From Macrostomum hystrix (lineage: Eukaryota; Platyhelminthes; Macrostomidae): 64,000 nucleotides of DNA. The notes below the pieces were generated by a model. That model did not search any database and was not told where the DNA came from. It saw nothing but the letters and a program-made list of their open reading frames with translations. The stretch spans positions 7,590,001 through 7,654,000 of the forward strand of contig CATNEN010000003.1 in the NCBI GenBank assembly GCA_950097015.1, read 5' to 3'. Made by a program: the position numbers and the translations under genes. Below are positions 12,101 through 23,053 of the stretch, piece after piece; position 1 is the stretch's first letter, and the number at the start of each line of letters is the position of its first letter.

Positions 12101-12578
12101 GCCGCGGAATCGAGCTCAGGGCCATTTCTTGCGAGAGGTAAATGCGTTTACCAGTCTGCCACTCACCCCCAGTACTAGCGGGAATTAGGTTAGCAATTTA
12201 AAATTACAATCGCATTCGTTATCATTTTATTAAAAACGGTAAAATTAATGTTTGTGTATTGATTTGTCCAGCTACATTGAGGTTAGTAGCCTACCGTTTA
12301 GAGCATCGGACTCACAAATGGATGGTCTGGTGTTCGATTCCCGAATTTGCTGTATAAATTTTTGTCCTTTAGTAAAAACAATGAACTATGCATTGCTCCA
12401 ATTCACTGTGAAATTGGTATCAGCATTAGTCCATTGACAGAACAGCTGTACACAGCCATCAGATACACAGCGCAATTAGATGCAATTTAAATACATGCAA
12501 CTTACCGAGCGTACTGGGCACAATGTCACAGCAGATAAGTAGCAGGAAAATACAATCCAGCAATTTTAACTTCTCCAT
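9111..12578 (-). CDS. Secreted F-type lectin/PAN-domain protein, copy 2
   Basis: Four exons: 12506-12578, 11649-11906, 10334-10549 and 9111-9373; 269 residues. Exon 1 encodes a signal peptide (MEKLKLLDCIFLLLICC). Exons 2-3 give an F-type lectin domain with PWWMLDM, NRLDCCTDR (RxDx4R), GRYLAVYKNTT and FCEADVF. The expected sugar-contact histidine is missing (NCFECANND). Exon 4 is PAN-like with RIECIHLC, PLCMYVL and NCWLF. Intron 2 carries a SINE-C, intron 1 carries a partial SINE-C and a diverged SINE-A, and intron 3 is mostly a 20-bp array. All splice junctions are GT-AG and phase 1, which supports the model. Likely secreted; function inferred from domains. Confidence 0.85.
9405..10165. repeat. 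20-bp minisatellite in lectin copy 2 intron 3
   Basis: About 38 copies of GGTGAAATACTAGTCTGACA. In the gene's sense direction (minus) the unit reads CTAGTATTTCACCTGTCAGA. It lies wholly inside the intron before the PAN exon. The core ACCTGTCAGAC also appears, with C or T, in arrays of two other paralogues. Confidence 0.96.
10717..11080 (-). mobile_element. SINE-C full copy with 11-bp target-site duplication
   Basis: About 364 bp between two copies of TTGTGCTCATA (10706-10716 and 11081-11091). The tRNA-like head is at the right (GGAATCGAGCTCAGGGA complement of box B). The 3' end on the left is an AT-rich ATTATAATT-type tail. It sits in intron 2 of lectin copy 2. This is one of the best preserved copies of the family. 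Confidence 0.88.
11945..12172 (-). mobile_element. SINE-C partial copy
   Basis: The 5' two thirds of SINE-C on the minus strand, from ACTCACCCCC (tRNA-like end) to the TGTACATCTGCCC segment. The 3' tail is absent. It lies in intron 1 of lectin copy 2. Confidence 0.82.
12272..12485 (+). mobile_element. SINE-A copy, old and diverged
   Basis: Plus-strand SINE-A with tRNA-like head GTTCGATTCCCG, a decayed CTTTAGTAAAAACAATGAACT segment and a remnant of the ATGGACTGAACAG region. It is more diverged than the other copies, so probably an older insertion. Confidence 0.7.
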
Positions 12579-12984
12579 GGATGATTTTTGAGAATGCTTT
12601 CAATAAAAATTTGTAGAATTTTTTTTAATCGAAGATCTTGATTGTGAGATGCGACAGTTTGATTTTAAAATGTGTTCCATCTGAATATTTCAGGACCAAT
12701 AGAATTGGCACGAGCTGGCCAATGGTGCCCGCAAAGAAAATTGACACTTTTATGATGCTAGTAGATGCAGCTTTCGTATCGAGTATTGCTCTGAACTTCA
12801 AGCCGTACCTATTGACAATATTTATTCAGGTTGGCTTATCTGAAAGCTTTCTAAATTTTCAAAAGCAAGCCCATTGACGTTAAATTAGCACTGAATTTTC
12901 AAACAGCGATTGCACAAAAAGGTTAAACACTACGCTACTAATTTCATGCCTTACTTTTATAAATAATCAACTTTCGTTACTATA
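12579..12984. other. Upstream region of lectin copy 2
   Basis: Unique DNA between the copy 2 start codon and the 12-bp array. It should contain the promoter. No clear element is identified. Confidence 0.4.
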
Positions 12985-15142
12985 AATAGTTCAGGCGTCA
13001 GTCCAGGCTTCAGTCAAGGCTTCAGTCAAGGCTTCAGTTCAGGCTTCAGTTCCGGTTTCAGTCCAGGCTTCAGTTCCGGCTTCAGTTAAGGCTTCAGTCA
13101 AGGTTTCCGATCAGGATTCAGTCCAAGCTTCAGTTCAGGCTTCAGTTCAGGATTCAGTTCAGGATTCAGTTCAAGATTCAGTTCAGGATTAAGTTCAGGA
13201 TTCAGTACAGGATTCAGATTTAGTTCAAGATTCAGTTCAGGATTCAGATCATGATTCAGTCCAAGCTTCAGTTCAGGCTTCAGTCCAGGTTTCCGATCAG
13301 GATTCAGTCCAAGCTTCAGTTCAGGCTTCAGTCCAGGTTTCCGATCAGGATTCAGTCCAAGCTTCAGTTCAGGCTTCAGTCCAGGTTTCCGATCAGGATT
13401 CAGTCCAAGCTTCAGTTCAGGCTTCAGTCCAGGTTTCCGATCAGGATTCAGTCCAAGCTTCAGTTCAGGCTTCAGTTCAGGATTCAGTTCAGGATTCAGT
13501 TCAAGATTCAGTTCAGGATTAAGTTCAGGATTCAGTTCAGGATTCAGATTTAGTTCAAGATTCAGTTCAGGATTCAGATCATGATTCAGTTCAAGATTCA
13601 GTTCAGGATTCAGTTCAGGATTCAGTTCAGGATTCAGTTCCGGCTTAAGTTCAGGCTTCAGTCCAGGTTTCCGATCAGGATTCAGTCCAAGCTTCAGTTC
13701 AGGCTTCAGTTCAGGATTCAGTTCAAGATTAAGTTCAGGATTCAGTTCATGATTCAGATTTAGTTCAAGATTCAGTTTAGGATTCAGTTCAGGCGTCAGT
13801 CCAGGCTTCAGTCAAGGCTTCAGTTCCGGCTTCAGTTCCGGCTTCAGTTCAGGCTTCAGTCAAGGTTTCCGATCAGGATTCAGTCCAAGCTTCAGTTCAG
13901 GCTTCAGTCCAGGTTTCCGATCAGGATTCAGTCCAAGCTTCAGTTCAGGCTTCAGTTCAGGATTCAGTTCAGGATTCAGTTCAAGATTCAGTTCAGGATT
14001 AAGTTCAGGATTCAGTTCAGGATTCAGATTTAGTTCAAGATTCATTTCAGGATTCAGATCATGATTCAGTTCAAGATTCAGTTCAGGATTCAGTTCAGGA
14101 TTCAGTTCAGGATTCAGTTCCGGCTTAAATTCAGGCTTCAGTCCAGGTTTCCGATCAGGATTCAGTCCAAGCTTCAGTTCAGGCTTCAGTTCAGGATTCA
14201 GTTCAAGATTAAGTTCAGGATTCAGTTCATGATTCAGATTTAGTTCAAGATTCAGTTTAGGATTCAGTTCAGGCGTCAGTCCAGGCTTCAGTCAAGGCTT
14301 CAGTTCCGGCTTCAGTTCCGGCTTCAGTTCAGGCTTCAGTCAAGGTTTCCGATCAGGATTCAGTCCAAGCTTCAGTTCAGGCTTCAGTCCAGGTTTCCGA
14401 TCAGGATTCAGTTCAAGCTTCAGTTCAGGATTCAGTTCAGGATTCAGTTCAGGATTCAGATTTAGTTCAGGATTCAGTTCAGGATTCAGATCATGATTCA
14501 GTTCAAGATTCAGTTCAGGATTCAGTTCAGGATTCAGTTCAGGATTCAGTTCCGGCTTAAGTTCAGGCTTCAGTCCAGGTTTCCGATCAGGATTCAGTCC
14601 AAGCTTCAGTTCAGGCTTCAGTTCAGGATTCAGTTCAAGATTAAGTTCAGGATTCAGTTCATGATTCAGATTTAGTTCAAGATTCAGTTTAGGATTCAGT
14701 TCAGGCGTCAGTCCAGGCTTCAGTCAAGGCTTCAGTTCCGGCTTCAGTTCCGGCTTCAGTTCAGGCTTCAGTCAAGGTTTCCGATCAGGATTCAGTCCAA
14801 GCTTCAGTTCAGGCTTCAGTCCAGGTTTCCGATCAGGATTCAGTCCAAGCTTCAGTTCAGGATTCAGTTCAGGATTCAGTTCAGGATTCAGTTCAGGATT
14901 CAGTTCAGGATTCAGTTCAGGATTCAGTTCAAGATTCAGTTCAGGATTCAGTTCAGAATTCAGTTCAGGATTCAGTTCAGGATTCAGTTCAGGCTTCAGT
15001 TCAGGCTTCAGTTCAAGATTCAGTGCAGGATTCAGTGCAGGATTCAGTGCAGGATTCAGTTCAGGATTCAGTTCAGGATTCAATTCAGGATTCAGTTCAG
15101 GCTTCAGTTCAGGATTCAGTGCAGGATTCAGTTCATGCTGCT
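12985..15142. repeat. 12-bp array with higher-order repeats
   Basis: About 2.16 kb of 12-bp units of type GGATTCAGTTCA, with variants (GGCTTCAGTCCA, GGTTTCCGATCA, AGATTCAGTTCA). Variants form a higher-order block: near-identical segments recur starting near 13581, 14061 and 14493, spaced 480 and 432 bp (multiples of 12). Because 12 is a multiple of 3, long repetitive ORFs arise on both strands; these are artefacts. Confidence 0.96.
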
Positions 15143-15189
15143 AGGCACTCCTAATGTTATGCCATAGGCAGCACAAAAAAACTAATTGT

Positions 15190-17284
15190 TTAAAATTTCG
15201 GCCAGCTAATCTGCATAAACTTGGCGTCCTTTTCGGTGACGAAGCTCGCGAAACTTTTTGGAAATGTTGAGCTCATGCTCAGACTGCAGCTTCTGTTGCT
15301 CGGGGCGTAGATAACGAACTCGCAGAACAAGGTCTCAAAGCACAACTGAGCACACTCAATGTCCGATCTTGATGCCAGGGGCTTGTCTACCAATGGGCTG
15401 ATAGCAGTTGCTGAGAAGCTAGGCTTGAAGACAGCGAATTCAACAAATAATTGCTGCACAGGAAGAGCTGAAACAGAGATGATTTTTTCAGTCTAACAGG
15501 TGAACACCTCTGTCTAACAGGTGAACACCTCTGTCTAACAGGTTAACACCTCTGTCTAACAGGTGAACACCTCTTAGTAACAGGTGAACACCTCTTAGTA
15601 ACAGGTGAACACCTCTTAGTAACAGGTGAACACCTCTTAGTAACAGGTGAACACCTCTTAGTAACAGGTGAACACCTCTTAGTAACAGGTGAACACCTCT
15701 GTCTAACAGGTGAACACCTCTGTCTAACAGGTGAACACCTCTTAGTAACAGGTGAACACCTCTGTCTAACAGGTGAACATCTCTATCTAACAGTTGGAAC
15801 GCATCATTTAAACGAAGGTTGGTACCACGCGACCCACTCACCGGCAAATACGTCCAATTCGCAGAAATGAAACAAATCAGATTTATTCGTCAGTCCGGTA
15901 ATATTTTTAAACACGCCCAGATAGCGACCAGCCAGCGGTGTCCAGCATTCAAAACTGAGCGGATTATTGGCAGCTGTTGGGATTTTATCCCAGACGAAGC
16001 ACAAACTGAACTGGTCCTTGTCAAATGTGCTCCAAACTGAATTGTTTGTCCCAATGCCTTCGGTTGAGCATAGAAAATGGGATTTCAATATAAATATATC
16101 CTTGAGCATTATGGTTGCTATCTACTAACAGTAGCAATGCTAATCTTGGACTCACCAATGCTCACTTGGGTGAAGCGTTCAGAGCAGCAGTTGATGCGAT
16201 TCCAGAATCGAACTCCGTACACCAGGTAGCTCTGTTCAAGATCCAACAACCACCAGGGCAGCTTGTCGCCAGTAGCCGTGTGAATGCACTGCATTCCTGG
16301 AACATACGTTCCAACTATGCTGCCATCGTAGGCGCTAACTGGCTCATCGGATGCGCTAAACTTTGATGAAATCCTTGTGGGCTTGTTTTTAGCAATTATT
16401 GATGTCCGGATTCCTGGAAAATAATATTATCCGACAATATTTTACCCTTTTAAGTGATACGTACTATCCGGACATGCGGTGATCCGATGTGAGACAGAGT
16501 TGCGTGACTGAGTGACCATCTGTGTGACTGAGTGACCATCTGTGTGACTGAGTGACCATCTGTGTCACTGAGAGATCATCTGTGTGACTGAGTGATCATC
16601 TGTGTGACTGAGTGACCATCTGTGTGACTGAGTGACCAACTGTGTGACTGAGAGATCATCTGTGTGACTGAGTGACCATCTGTGTGACTGAGTGACCAAC
16701 TGTGTGACTGAGTGACCATCTGTGTGACTGAGTGACCATCTGTGTGACTGAGTGACCAACTGTGTGACTAAGTGACCATCTGTGTGACTGAGTGACCATC
16801 CGTGTGACTGAGTGATCATCTGTGTGACTGAGTGACCATCTGTGTGACTGAGTGACCAACTGTGTGACTGAGTGACCATCTGTGTGACTGAGTGACCATC
16901 TGTGTGACTGAGTGATCATCTGTGTGACTGAGTGACCATCTGTGTGACTGAGTGATCATCTGTGTGACTGAGTGACCATCTGTGTGACTGAGTGACTATC
17001 TGTGTGACTGAGTGATCATCTGTGTGACTGAGTGACCATCTGTGTGACTGAGTAACCAACTGTGTGACTGAGAGACCATCTGTGTGACTGAGTGACCATC
17101 TGTGTGACTGAGTGACCATCTGTGTGACTGAGTGACCATCCGTGTGACTAAGTAACCATCTGTGTGACTTATTGAACCATTCAGTAAAATCTTTATCTGA
17201 AATATTTAACATTCACTTACCTATCGCCGAAACAACAGAGCAAGTGTATAACTGTATGACAAGCAAATAGAAGCAAATTTTCAT
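15190..17284 (-). CDS. Secreted F-type lectin/PAN-domain protein, copy 3
   Basis: Exons 17221-17284, 16156-16413, 15842-16057 and 15190-15467; 271 residues. The signal peptide exon starts MKICFYLLVIQLYTC. The lectin domain contains CIHTATGDKLPWWLLDL and NRINCCSER, so the histidine is present but the acidic residue of RxD is Asn. It ends GRYLGVFKN and FCELDVF. The PAN exon has IECAQLC, LFCEFVI and RSCSLSM. Introns 1 and 3 each hold a different minisatellite. The acceptor of exon 3 is AAG rather than CAG, otherwise junctions are standard phase-1 GT-AG. Likely a secreted glycan-binding protein by family. Confidence 0.84.
15490..15797. repeat. 21-bp minisatellite in lectin copy 3 intron 3
   Basis: About 15 copies of TAACAGGTGAACACCTCT with TAG or GTC linkers. 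In sense (minus) the unit includes TTCACCTGTTAGACAGAGG. It shares the ACCTGTTAGAC core with arrays in lectin copy 2 and the signal-peptide/PAN gene at 38.6 kb. The unit also contains a short inverted repeat, GGTGaacaCACC-like. Confidence 0.95.
16490..17175. repeat. 20-bp minisatellite in lectin copy 3 intron 1
   Basis: About 34 copies of GTGTGACTGAGTGACCATCT, with CAAC and GATC variants, between exon 1 and exon 2. Long ORFs on the minus strand through this array are artefacts of the repeat. Confidence 0.96.
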
Positions 17285-17611
17285 GATTGAAGAACAGGTA
17301 AAACAAAATGTTTTCCTAAAAGATATTTTTCAGTGCCTCTAGGCTGGGATTCTCATTTTATTCTCGCAAAATTATCTTAAAGACTTTTATGTGAAAATTG
17401 TTGCCATCTGCTACTCTTAAATTGATTGATTGATTGATTGATTGAATTGGAACGGAGTGTTTGTCACAAAAATGTCCTTGGTGGGTTAAAACTGTCATAC
17501 AGTGTGACAGCGTTTCTAACACAATAAGATTCGTAAAAAGTATACTTAAAAGTTCTCTGAAAGCACAAAAAACATTTTCTACGATTTTTTACTCGTAGAT
17601 TACCATAGAAC
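17285..17611. other. Upstream region of lectin copy 3
   Basis: Contains a short (ATTG)6 microsatellite near 17420-17444. No other feature is recognised before the SINE-C pair. Confidence 0.5.
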
Positions 17612-17820
17612 TTAGAGAGTTAACGCGTTTGCCTCTCACAGCAAGGTCGTTAAGCTCGATTCCGCGGCGAGGCCACATTCATCATTCGTTTGGGGGCGCA
17701 GCCGCGGAGAGAAGGCTTGGGGCCTTGTCATGAAATGTATGCACTTGAGGGCCAACCTAAAGTATATAGACTGCCTGACGATTCCACAGACGATTAAATG
17801 AGAATATCAGGGCAGATGTA
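17612..17820 (+). mobile_element. SINE-C partial copy (first of a tandem pair)
   Basis: Plus-strand copy starting inside the tRNA-like head (TTAACGCGTTTGCCTCTCAC, GCTCGATTCCGCGGCGAGG) and ending at CAGGGCAGATGTA. A second copy follows directly, head to tail. Confidence 0.8.
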
Positions 17821-18170
17821 ATGGGTCGGAGGCAGAGCGGTTAACGCGTCTGCCTCTCGCACCACTTTCACTAAGTTCGATTCCACGGCGAGGCCACATT
17901 AATTTGGGGCGCAGCCGCCGAGAGAAGGCTTAAGGGGTTGCCGTGCAATTTACGCCCTTGAGGGCCAACCTCCAAGGCCCAGTGAAGTGTACACTGCCTG
18001 ACGATGAGAAAGTCAGGGCAGATGTACACCCTTGTGTGAGCGTGTGCCTGCGTACGGTATCTGTGTGCGTGTGTGCTCAGGAGTCAGCGAAATGGGCAAA
18101 ATTGCCCACTCGCTTGTTGCGGGTCTAGTGCCACCAAATGATGTGCCACTGTCCACAGCTTTCCTTTAAA
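17821..18170 (+). mobile_element. SINE-C full-length-like copy
   Basis: Begins GGGTCGGAGGCAGAGCGG with an intact-looking tRNA-like head. It continues through GAGAGAAGGCTTAAGGGG and CACTGCCTGACGATGAGAAA to CACAGCTTTCCTTTA. It defines the approximately 350-bp consensus together with 10717-11080 and 37608-37975. Confidence 0.85.
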
Positions 18171-18296
18171 TCCAAAACTGAAAAGGTGCAATTCTACCGA
18201 CGTCGAAATTTACGGTAGATAATTTTTAAGCATAGGCGCCCTTGATCGTTTTGTTCTTGGTGTCTCAAAACGGAATGAAGTTTATGGCTAAATGAG

Positions 18297-18884
18297 GGGA
18301 GCGAGGGGGGTCAGCGGCTAACGTCGCTGCCTCGCACTCCAAAGGACGCTAGTTCGATTCACCCTTCAGGTCACGATTAATTTCGGTACTTGTTGGGGGG
18401 GTTTGGACAGTAGCGACCGGCGGAGGTGCACCATATTTCGTGCAATCAAAGCTTGAAAAATAGCTTCGCTCCTACCTTTCTGTGTGCCTGTTCTGCGTTG
18501 TATGAGTTATGTGCGTTGGCGCTGGGGCGTTAGACCTTGCGGGGGGTGGCTGGGGGGCGGGTGTACACCGCCGCGCGCTCATCTGGATTTCCGTCAGCGC
18601 GATTGGATAAAGTGTACACTCGTCACCCGCCCCCCCCTGAGGACTGATTTCTATCAGCCTTCCGCCCCGGCTTGGTCTGCTCTGTGCGTGTGTGGGCCTG
18701 GGGTGAGAGGCACTCCGGCTGCCGCCCCCTTCCCCGCTTGGCTTGCTGCTGTGTGTGTGAGGTGCCTGCTCAGGGGAGGCGGCGCGCTGGGCGGCTCTCG
18801 CCTAGTTCGCCGGCCTGGGGGCATGCCGTTCCTGTGTTTGTGCGTCAAGTGCCCCAGGCCCCCCTGCAAAGTAAGTAAAGTAAG
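18297..18884 (+). mobile_element. SINE-B full copy with 14-bp target-site duplication
   Basis: About 588 bp flanked by TATGGCTAAATGAG at 18283-18296 and 18885-18898. The tRNA-like head is at the left (GGGTCAGCGGCTAACGTCGC, then TAGTTCGATTC). The body is GC-rich and the 3' tail is AAGTAAGTAAAGTAAG. This intact insertion fixes the element's ends. ORFs inside (up to 137 codons) have no recognisable domain and reflect GC content. Confidence 0.9.
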
Positions 18885-18898
18885 TATGGCTAAATGAG

Positions 18899-20654
18899 TA
18901 GTATAATTGGCCGCATTAAATCTAGCGGGAGTCCTGGAGCAATATGGGCTTATAGGATGAGCAAACTTAAGTCGGAAATGGTCTGTAAAGTGGCTATCGA
19001 TTTAGTTTTGTGATGAAAGCACGAGTTAGTCCTTGTTCCAATGTCTGGTCTCACAGCGGTCTAGGGATTTACTCAACAATAGAAAGACTAGGGCACAATT
19101 AAAAAACCGTATGTTTCTATTTCATGTATCTCCAAAAATATTCAACCGATCGCCTTGAAAATCCAGAAAACAGAATAAAATTTTCCACTCTATGCAAGCC
19201 AAGGAAAATAGATTGGTCTTTCTACTGTTAAGAGTAGTCACTTCAGGTCTCGCACTCGCGTTTACTATATTTTATCAAGACAGGAGTCTCATTTCTATAA
19301 TCCAAATATTTAATTTGTTTTAAAAGGGTCCGCATGGTCATATGTCATCTTTATTCGCTGACAGACTTGCTCTCAAATGTTCAGATTAGGAAGGAAAGGA
19401 AAATTTATTACAACGTCATTCTAGAATAATTGACGTGCTGTAAATGTTCTTATAGTTTACGCTTAAAATAAGCTTAGCAAACTTTAGCCAGATCAGTGTA
19501 AGTCGTGGTGCTTGTATCTACCGTTCCGATGTACCTTAAGTACTTTGCCATTTTTATGGTCGCTGACATTAGCAAAAGAAGCAAATGTAAACAGCTACGT
19601 TCAGAAATGGGCGAGAAAAAGCCAGCTGAAACTTTTCATTCCTTCTTGGGAACTATACGAGCTTCTGAACTTCTGATCATCAACAATGAGACACGCATGC
19701 AAGCATCTTGTTAAAAGCATGTTAAAAGTTGCTTTAAAATTGCTGTTTAGAACTGCGAACAATGAACTCTCTTCTCAATAAGACAATGAAAGTTAAAAGC
19801 ATTCTGCCTTCGCTTTTTAACTTAGAAATAGTTCTCACGGAAGAGCTGCAGCCATCAAATAACTAACTGTTCTACACTCAAAAAAATCTTTCAAGAAAAA
19901 AGGAAACGACAATAATAGCATGCCATTACCTTAATACCTAACTTGATCATCAAGACCACAAACCTCATCAAAAGAATTGCACCAACACAGAACACAATCG
20001 AAACAAAACTTAACAGCTAGCGAAACAGTGTGAAGTTCGAGCATGACTAAAGCAACAAGTGGAAAAAAACTATTTTTTAATCTTGCAGATCCGATGTAAC
20101 ATCAACTGGTTGCTCTTATAAGCATCTACCAAGAAAGTATAGGACACTCACACATACACACAAGTCCCGTAAATATTCTATGCACCAACATTTCCTTCTT
20201 CGGAAAGTGCAGTCCATGTTTCTTTGAAAAGACGCCAAGATTCCTCACTTCCAAAGATAAATTTTTAGTGTTTAGTGGTTAAGAACCATTAAAAAGTCGA
20301 ACTGCAATAACAGTAGGTAGCCAAGGAAGGCTCAAAGCAATGTGAGCTGCTAAATATAGGTTCATAATAACTTTTTGGACGAGACCCTTTGGACTTGGGC
20401 GGGCAAGTTGGACTCGCAAAAATTCCTGAATCCGAACTCGTGGACCTTTCATAAAAACGCATGTCTATCATCCTCCTACAGATTCAAGTCTCCCCTGTCA
20501 CATCTCTCTCTCTGTGTGTGTATGATTTTTCTATCCTAATATCTCCAGAATGTCTTAACTCTGTAATATCTTATGTACTAAAGCAGTACAAACGAAATAT
20601 CTAACAAAAAACGATATGATTATTGAAATTAATGAGATAGATAAGATATTTATA
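18899..20654. other. Long intergenic stretch without recognised gene
   Basis: About 1.75 kb of unique DNA between the SINE-B copy and the lectin pseudogene. ORFs are short (at most 69 codons) with no visible domain, and no repeat or RNA gene was seen. Confidence 0.45.
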
Positions 20655-23053
20655 ACAGCGGAAGAGCGTCACTGAGGTCCGCTGAGCTTCATGAACTTGC
20701 TGCCGCTCTCCCGATAGACGCTGCTGAAGCCGGTTGGAATGCTGGCGAACTGAAACTGCCAGCAGCTGTTGTTGAGGCTCGAGTAGAGAGCAAACAGACA
20801 GAACAGCCGGTTCGAGCACTGAGCAATGCAATCGATGTCCGACCTCACGACCAGCGGCTCAGAGACCAACTGGCTGGTGTTTGACCCTGCTGAGAAGACG
20901 GGTTCCACGAGGCTGAACTCAACGAATGTCGGCTGCTGAGGTGTCGCTGGAACAAAAGCGTTGAAGCCAGATTTCATGTTCGATTTTACAATCAGACAGC
21001 TCACGAATGCTGCCTTGTGTTTTTTGCACTCACCCACGAATGTGTCAACTTCGCAAATGCCCAGTACTGTTTCACTCGTCGGAATGCCAGAAATGACCAT
21101 ATAGAAGGCCAGGTATCGGCCCAGTCTGGGAGAGGAGCAGACGAAGTTCAGCGGATTCTGACTCGCTGTGGGCACGAGGTCCCAAAACACGCACAAGCCG
21201 AAGAGGTTCTTGTTGAAATTAGTCCAGACAGAGGAGACCGAACTCACTCCTGAAATCGAATGGAGGAACGAGGAGAAAGTTCATTTGAGCAAATGTCAAT
21301 CAAATTAGAGGTAGCCCTTGTCCATGCAGCTCAACTCACCAATGCCAACTTGAGTAAATCTGCTAGAGCAGCAGTCGATGCGATTCCAGAATCGAACTCC
21401 GTACACCAGGTAGCTCTGCTCCAGGCCCAGCATACACCAGGGCAGAGCGTCTCCTACTGTCGTGTGAATGCACTGAACTCCAGCGATGTACTCGTAGTTT
21501 CCATTAGTGACGCCGTTATTTGCAATCATAGCATTATCATGCAGTTCACTCCACTTTGAAGACATTTTCGCCGGCTTGTTCTTGGCCAATAGAAATGCCT
21601 GATCACCTGCGTTTGGGGAAAAGCTTTTTCGTCAATTGTGCTAGATGGGTCAGGAATTCGTTTGAAAGAGTAAAGTATTTAAAATTTTACTTTCCAAAGT
21701 TAGGTTGAATAAAGACTCAGAGAAGTGTAAAGGTGTTGACACGTAGGATATTATTCATTTTGGTTTCCATTTTGACCGCTTGTTGAAATTTTTCTTTGGT
21801 TAGTTACAATGAATTAAAAAGAATGTAGAAACTGCTGCAATAATGGAATGTTGGAGATCTTTTGCCATTGGCTCCTGTTTAAACTCAGGATTATAGTTTG
21901 TTGAGTCCTTGTTAAACAAAAGTACCTGAACTGTATCAATTAAGCTACTGCATATTTTCTGGTATTTTCCGGTTCCAGCTGCAGCTCATGTGTCAGTTGA
22001 CAGAAACAGCAATGTACGCAAAATTGGCGATATAACTTTGTCAATTTTATCGCGAAGCATCGATCTATTTTAGCCTTCCTGATTGGAAAAAAGGCTGAAA
22101 CGAGAGGCAGTTTCTAACTCATATTTCATGCCCGGAATGCGTGAAAAAATACTTCAATTCTTCCCATCGTTATCTGCAAAAACAAAAAAGTTTTTTGAGT
22201 GTATGGCATTTAAACTCAGGTTAAAATAGCATGAGTAAAGCTTAAAGGCAAATAAGCAATTAAATTTTCGTAAAAAAGCTTAGCGCAACTGCAACGAAAG
22301 TGTAAGTAATGAGTTTATCGGCAACGTTAAATTCATTGCTCAAATATATATTTCTTCTGGATAGGTTTTTACCAGTTTTATTTAGCTTGTCATGCGAGTG
22401 GGACAACAAAAGTTACAAGTCTCAAATTCCACCAATAGTGTGCGTCAGCCCTAACACAAGAATCTCTAGGATATTTAAAATCATTCTACTCGGACGAAAA
22501 ATACCTCTCTGAGTTTGCAGGTCACTAAAAGTACATTATTATACCCCGCGATTCAAATTTTAAACTCAGAGTGAATGTTTGGACAAAGAAGTATATGTTG
22601 CGGTAGAAATGGAATCTTTACACGGTACGTATGTACCATCAGTGATAAATTCTCTCTGTTTAATCAAATGTGTTTGGAAACATTTCACAATAATCCATAA
22701 TTGTTATAAATCTTATAACTCTTTCTCCTATTATTATAACAGCTGATGAGCACTGTTACTGTGGCCCGCTGAGCTTCATGAACTTGCTGCCGCTCTCCCG
22801 ATAGACGCTGCTGAAGCCGGACGGAATGCTGGCGAACTGAAACTGCCAGCAGCTGTTGTTGAGGCTCGAGTAGAGAGCAAACAGACAGAACAGCCGGTTC
22901 GAGCACTGAGCAATGCAATCGATGTCCGACCTCACGACCAGCGGCTCAGAGACCAACTGGCTGGTGTTTGACCCTGCTGAGAAGACGGGTTCCACGAGGC
23001 TGAACTCAACGAATGTCGGCTGCTGAGGTGTCGCTGGAACAAAAGCGTTGAAG
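20655..23053. repeat. Segmental duplication, block A
   Basis: About 2.4 kb nearly identical to 28792-31185, including a complete lectin/PAN unit, the intergenic region and the PAN exon of the next unit. Homology on the right stops just after AAAGCGTTG inside an intron. Small indels distinguish the two blocks. Confidence 0.88.
20669..21770 (-). pseudogene. F-type lectin/PAN gene copy 4, inactivated
   Basis: Exon-equivalents 21695-21770, 21340-21606, 21034-21249 and 20669-20946. Compared with the near-identical intact copy 6, the signal-peptide exon carries TGA for Cys at codon 18 (complement at 21717-21719). Its splice donor reads G|GAAAGT instead of G|GTAAGT (change at 21693). In the lectin domain PWWMLDL has become PWCMLGL, altering two residues conserved in all the other full copies. 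Exons 3 and 4 remain open and are joined by an 87-nt stop-free intron. A downstream start or alternative first exon could still give a product, but loss of secretion and function is the simplest reading. Confidence 0.82.

Noticed and set aside
13251-15083. Repeated ORFs in the 12-bp intergenic array
   Set aside because: Same periodicity artefact; identical peptides recur because DNA blocks are duplicated.
16565-17212. Minus-strand ORFs with Ser-His-Thr-Asp type repeats
   Set aside because: They run through the 20-bp intron array of lectin copy 3; no splice-consistent exon supports them.
18484-18897. 137-codon ORF
   Set aside because: It lies wholly within the SINE-B copy bounded by target-site duplications. 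Its openness comes from high GC content.
20669-21247. Single 192-codon ORF as the complete protein of copy 4
   Set aside because: It joins two exons through the stop-free 87-nt intron. Paralogues with long introns at the same place show that it is spliced out, and the N-terminal lectin half is in separate exons.
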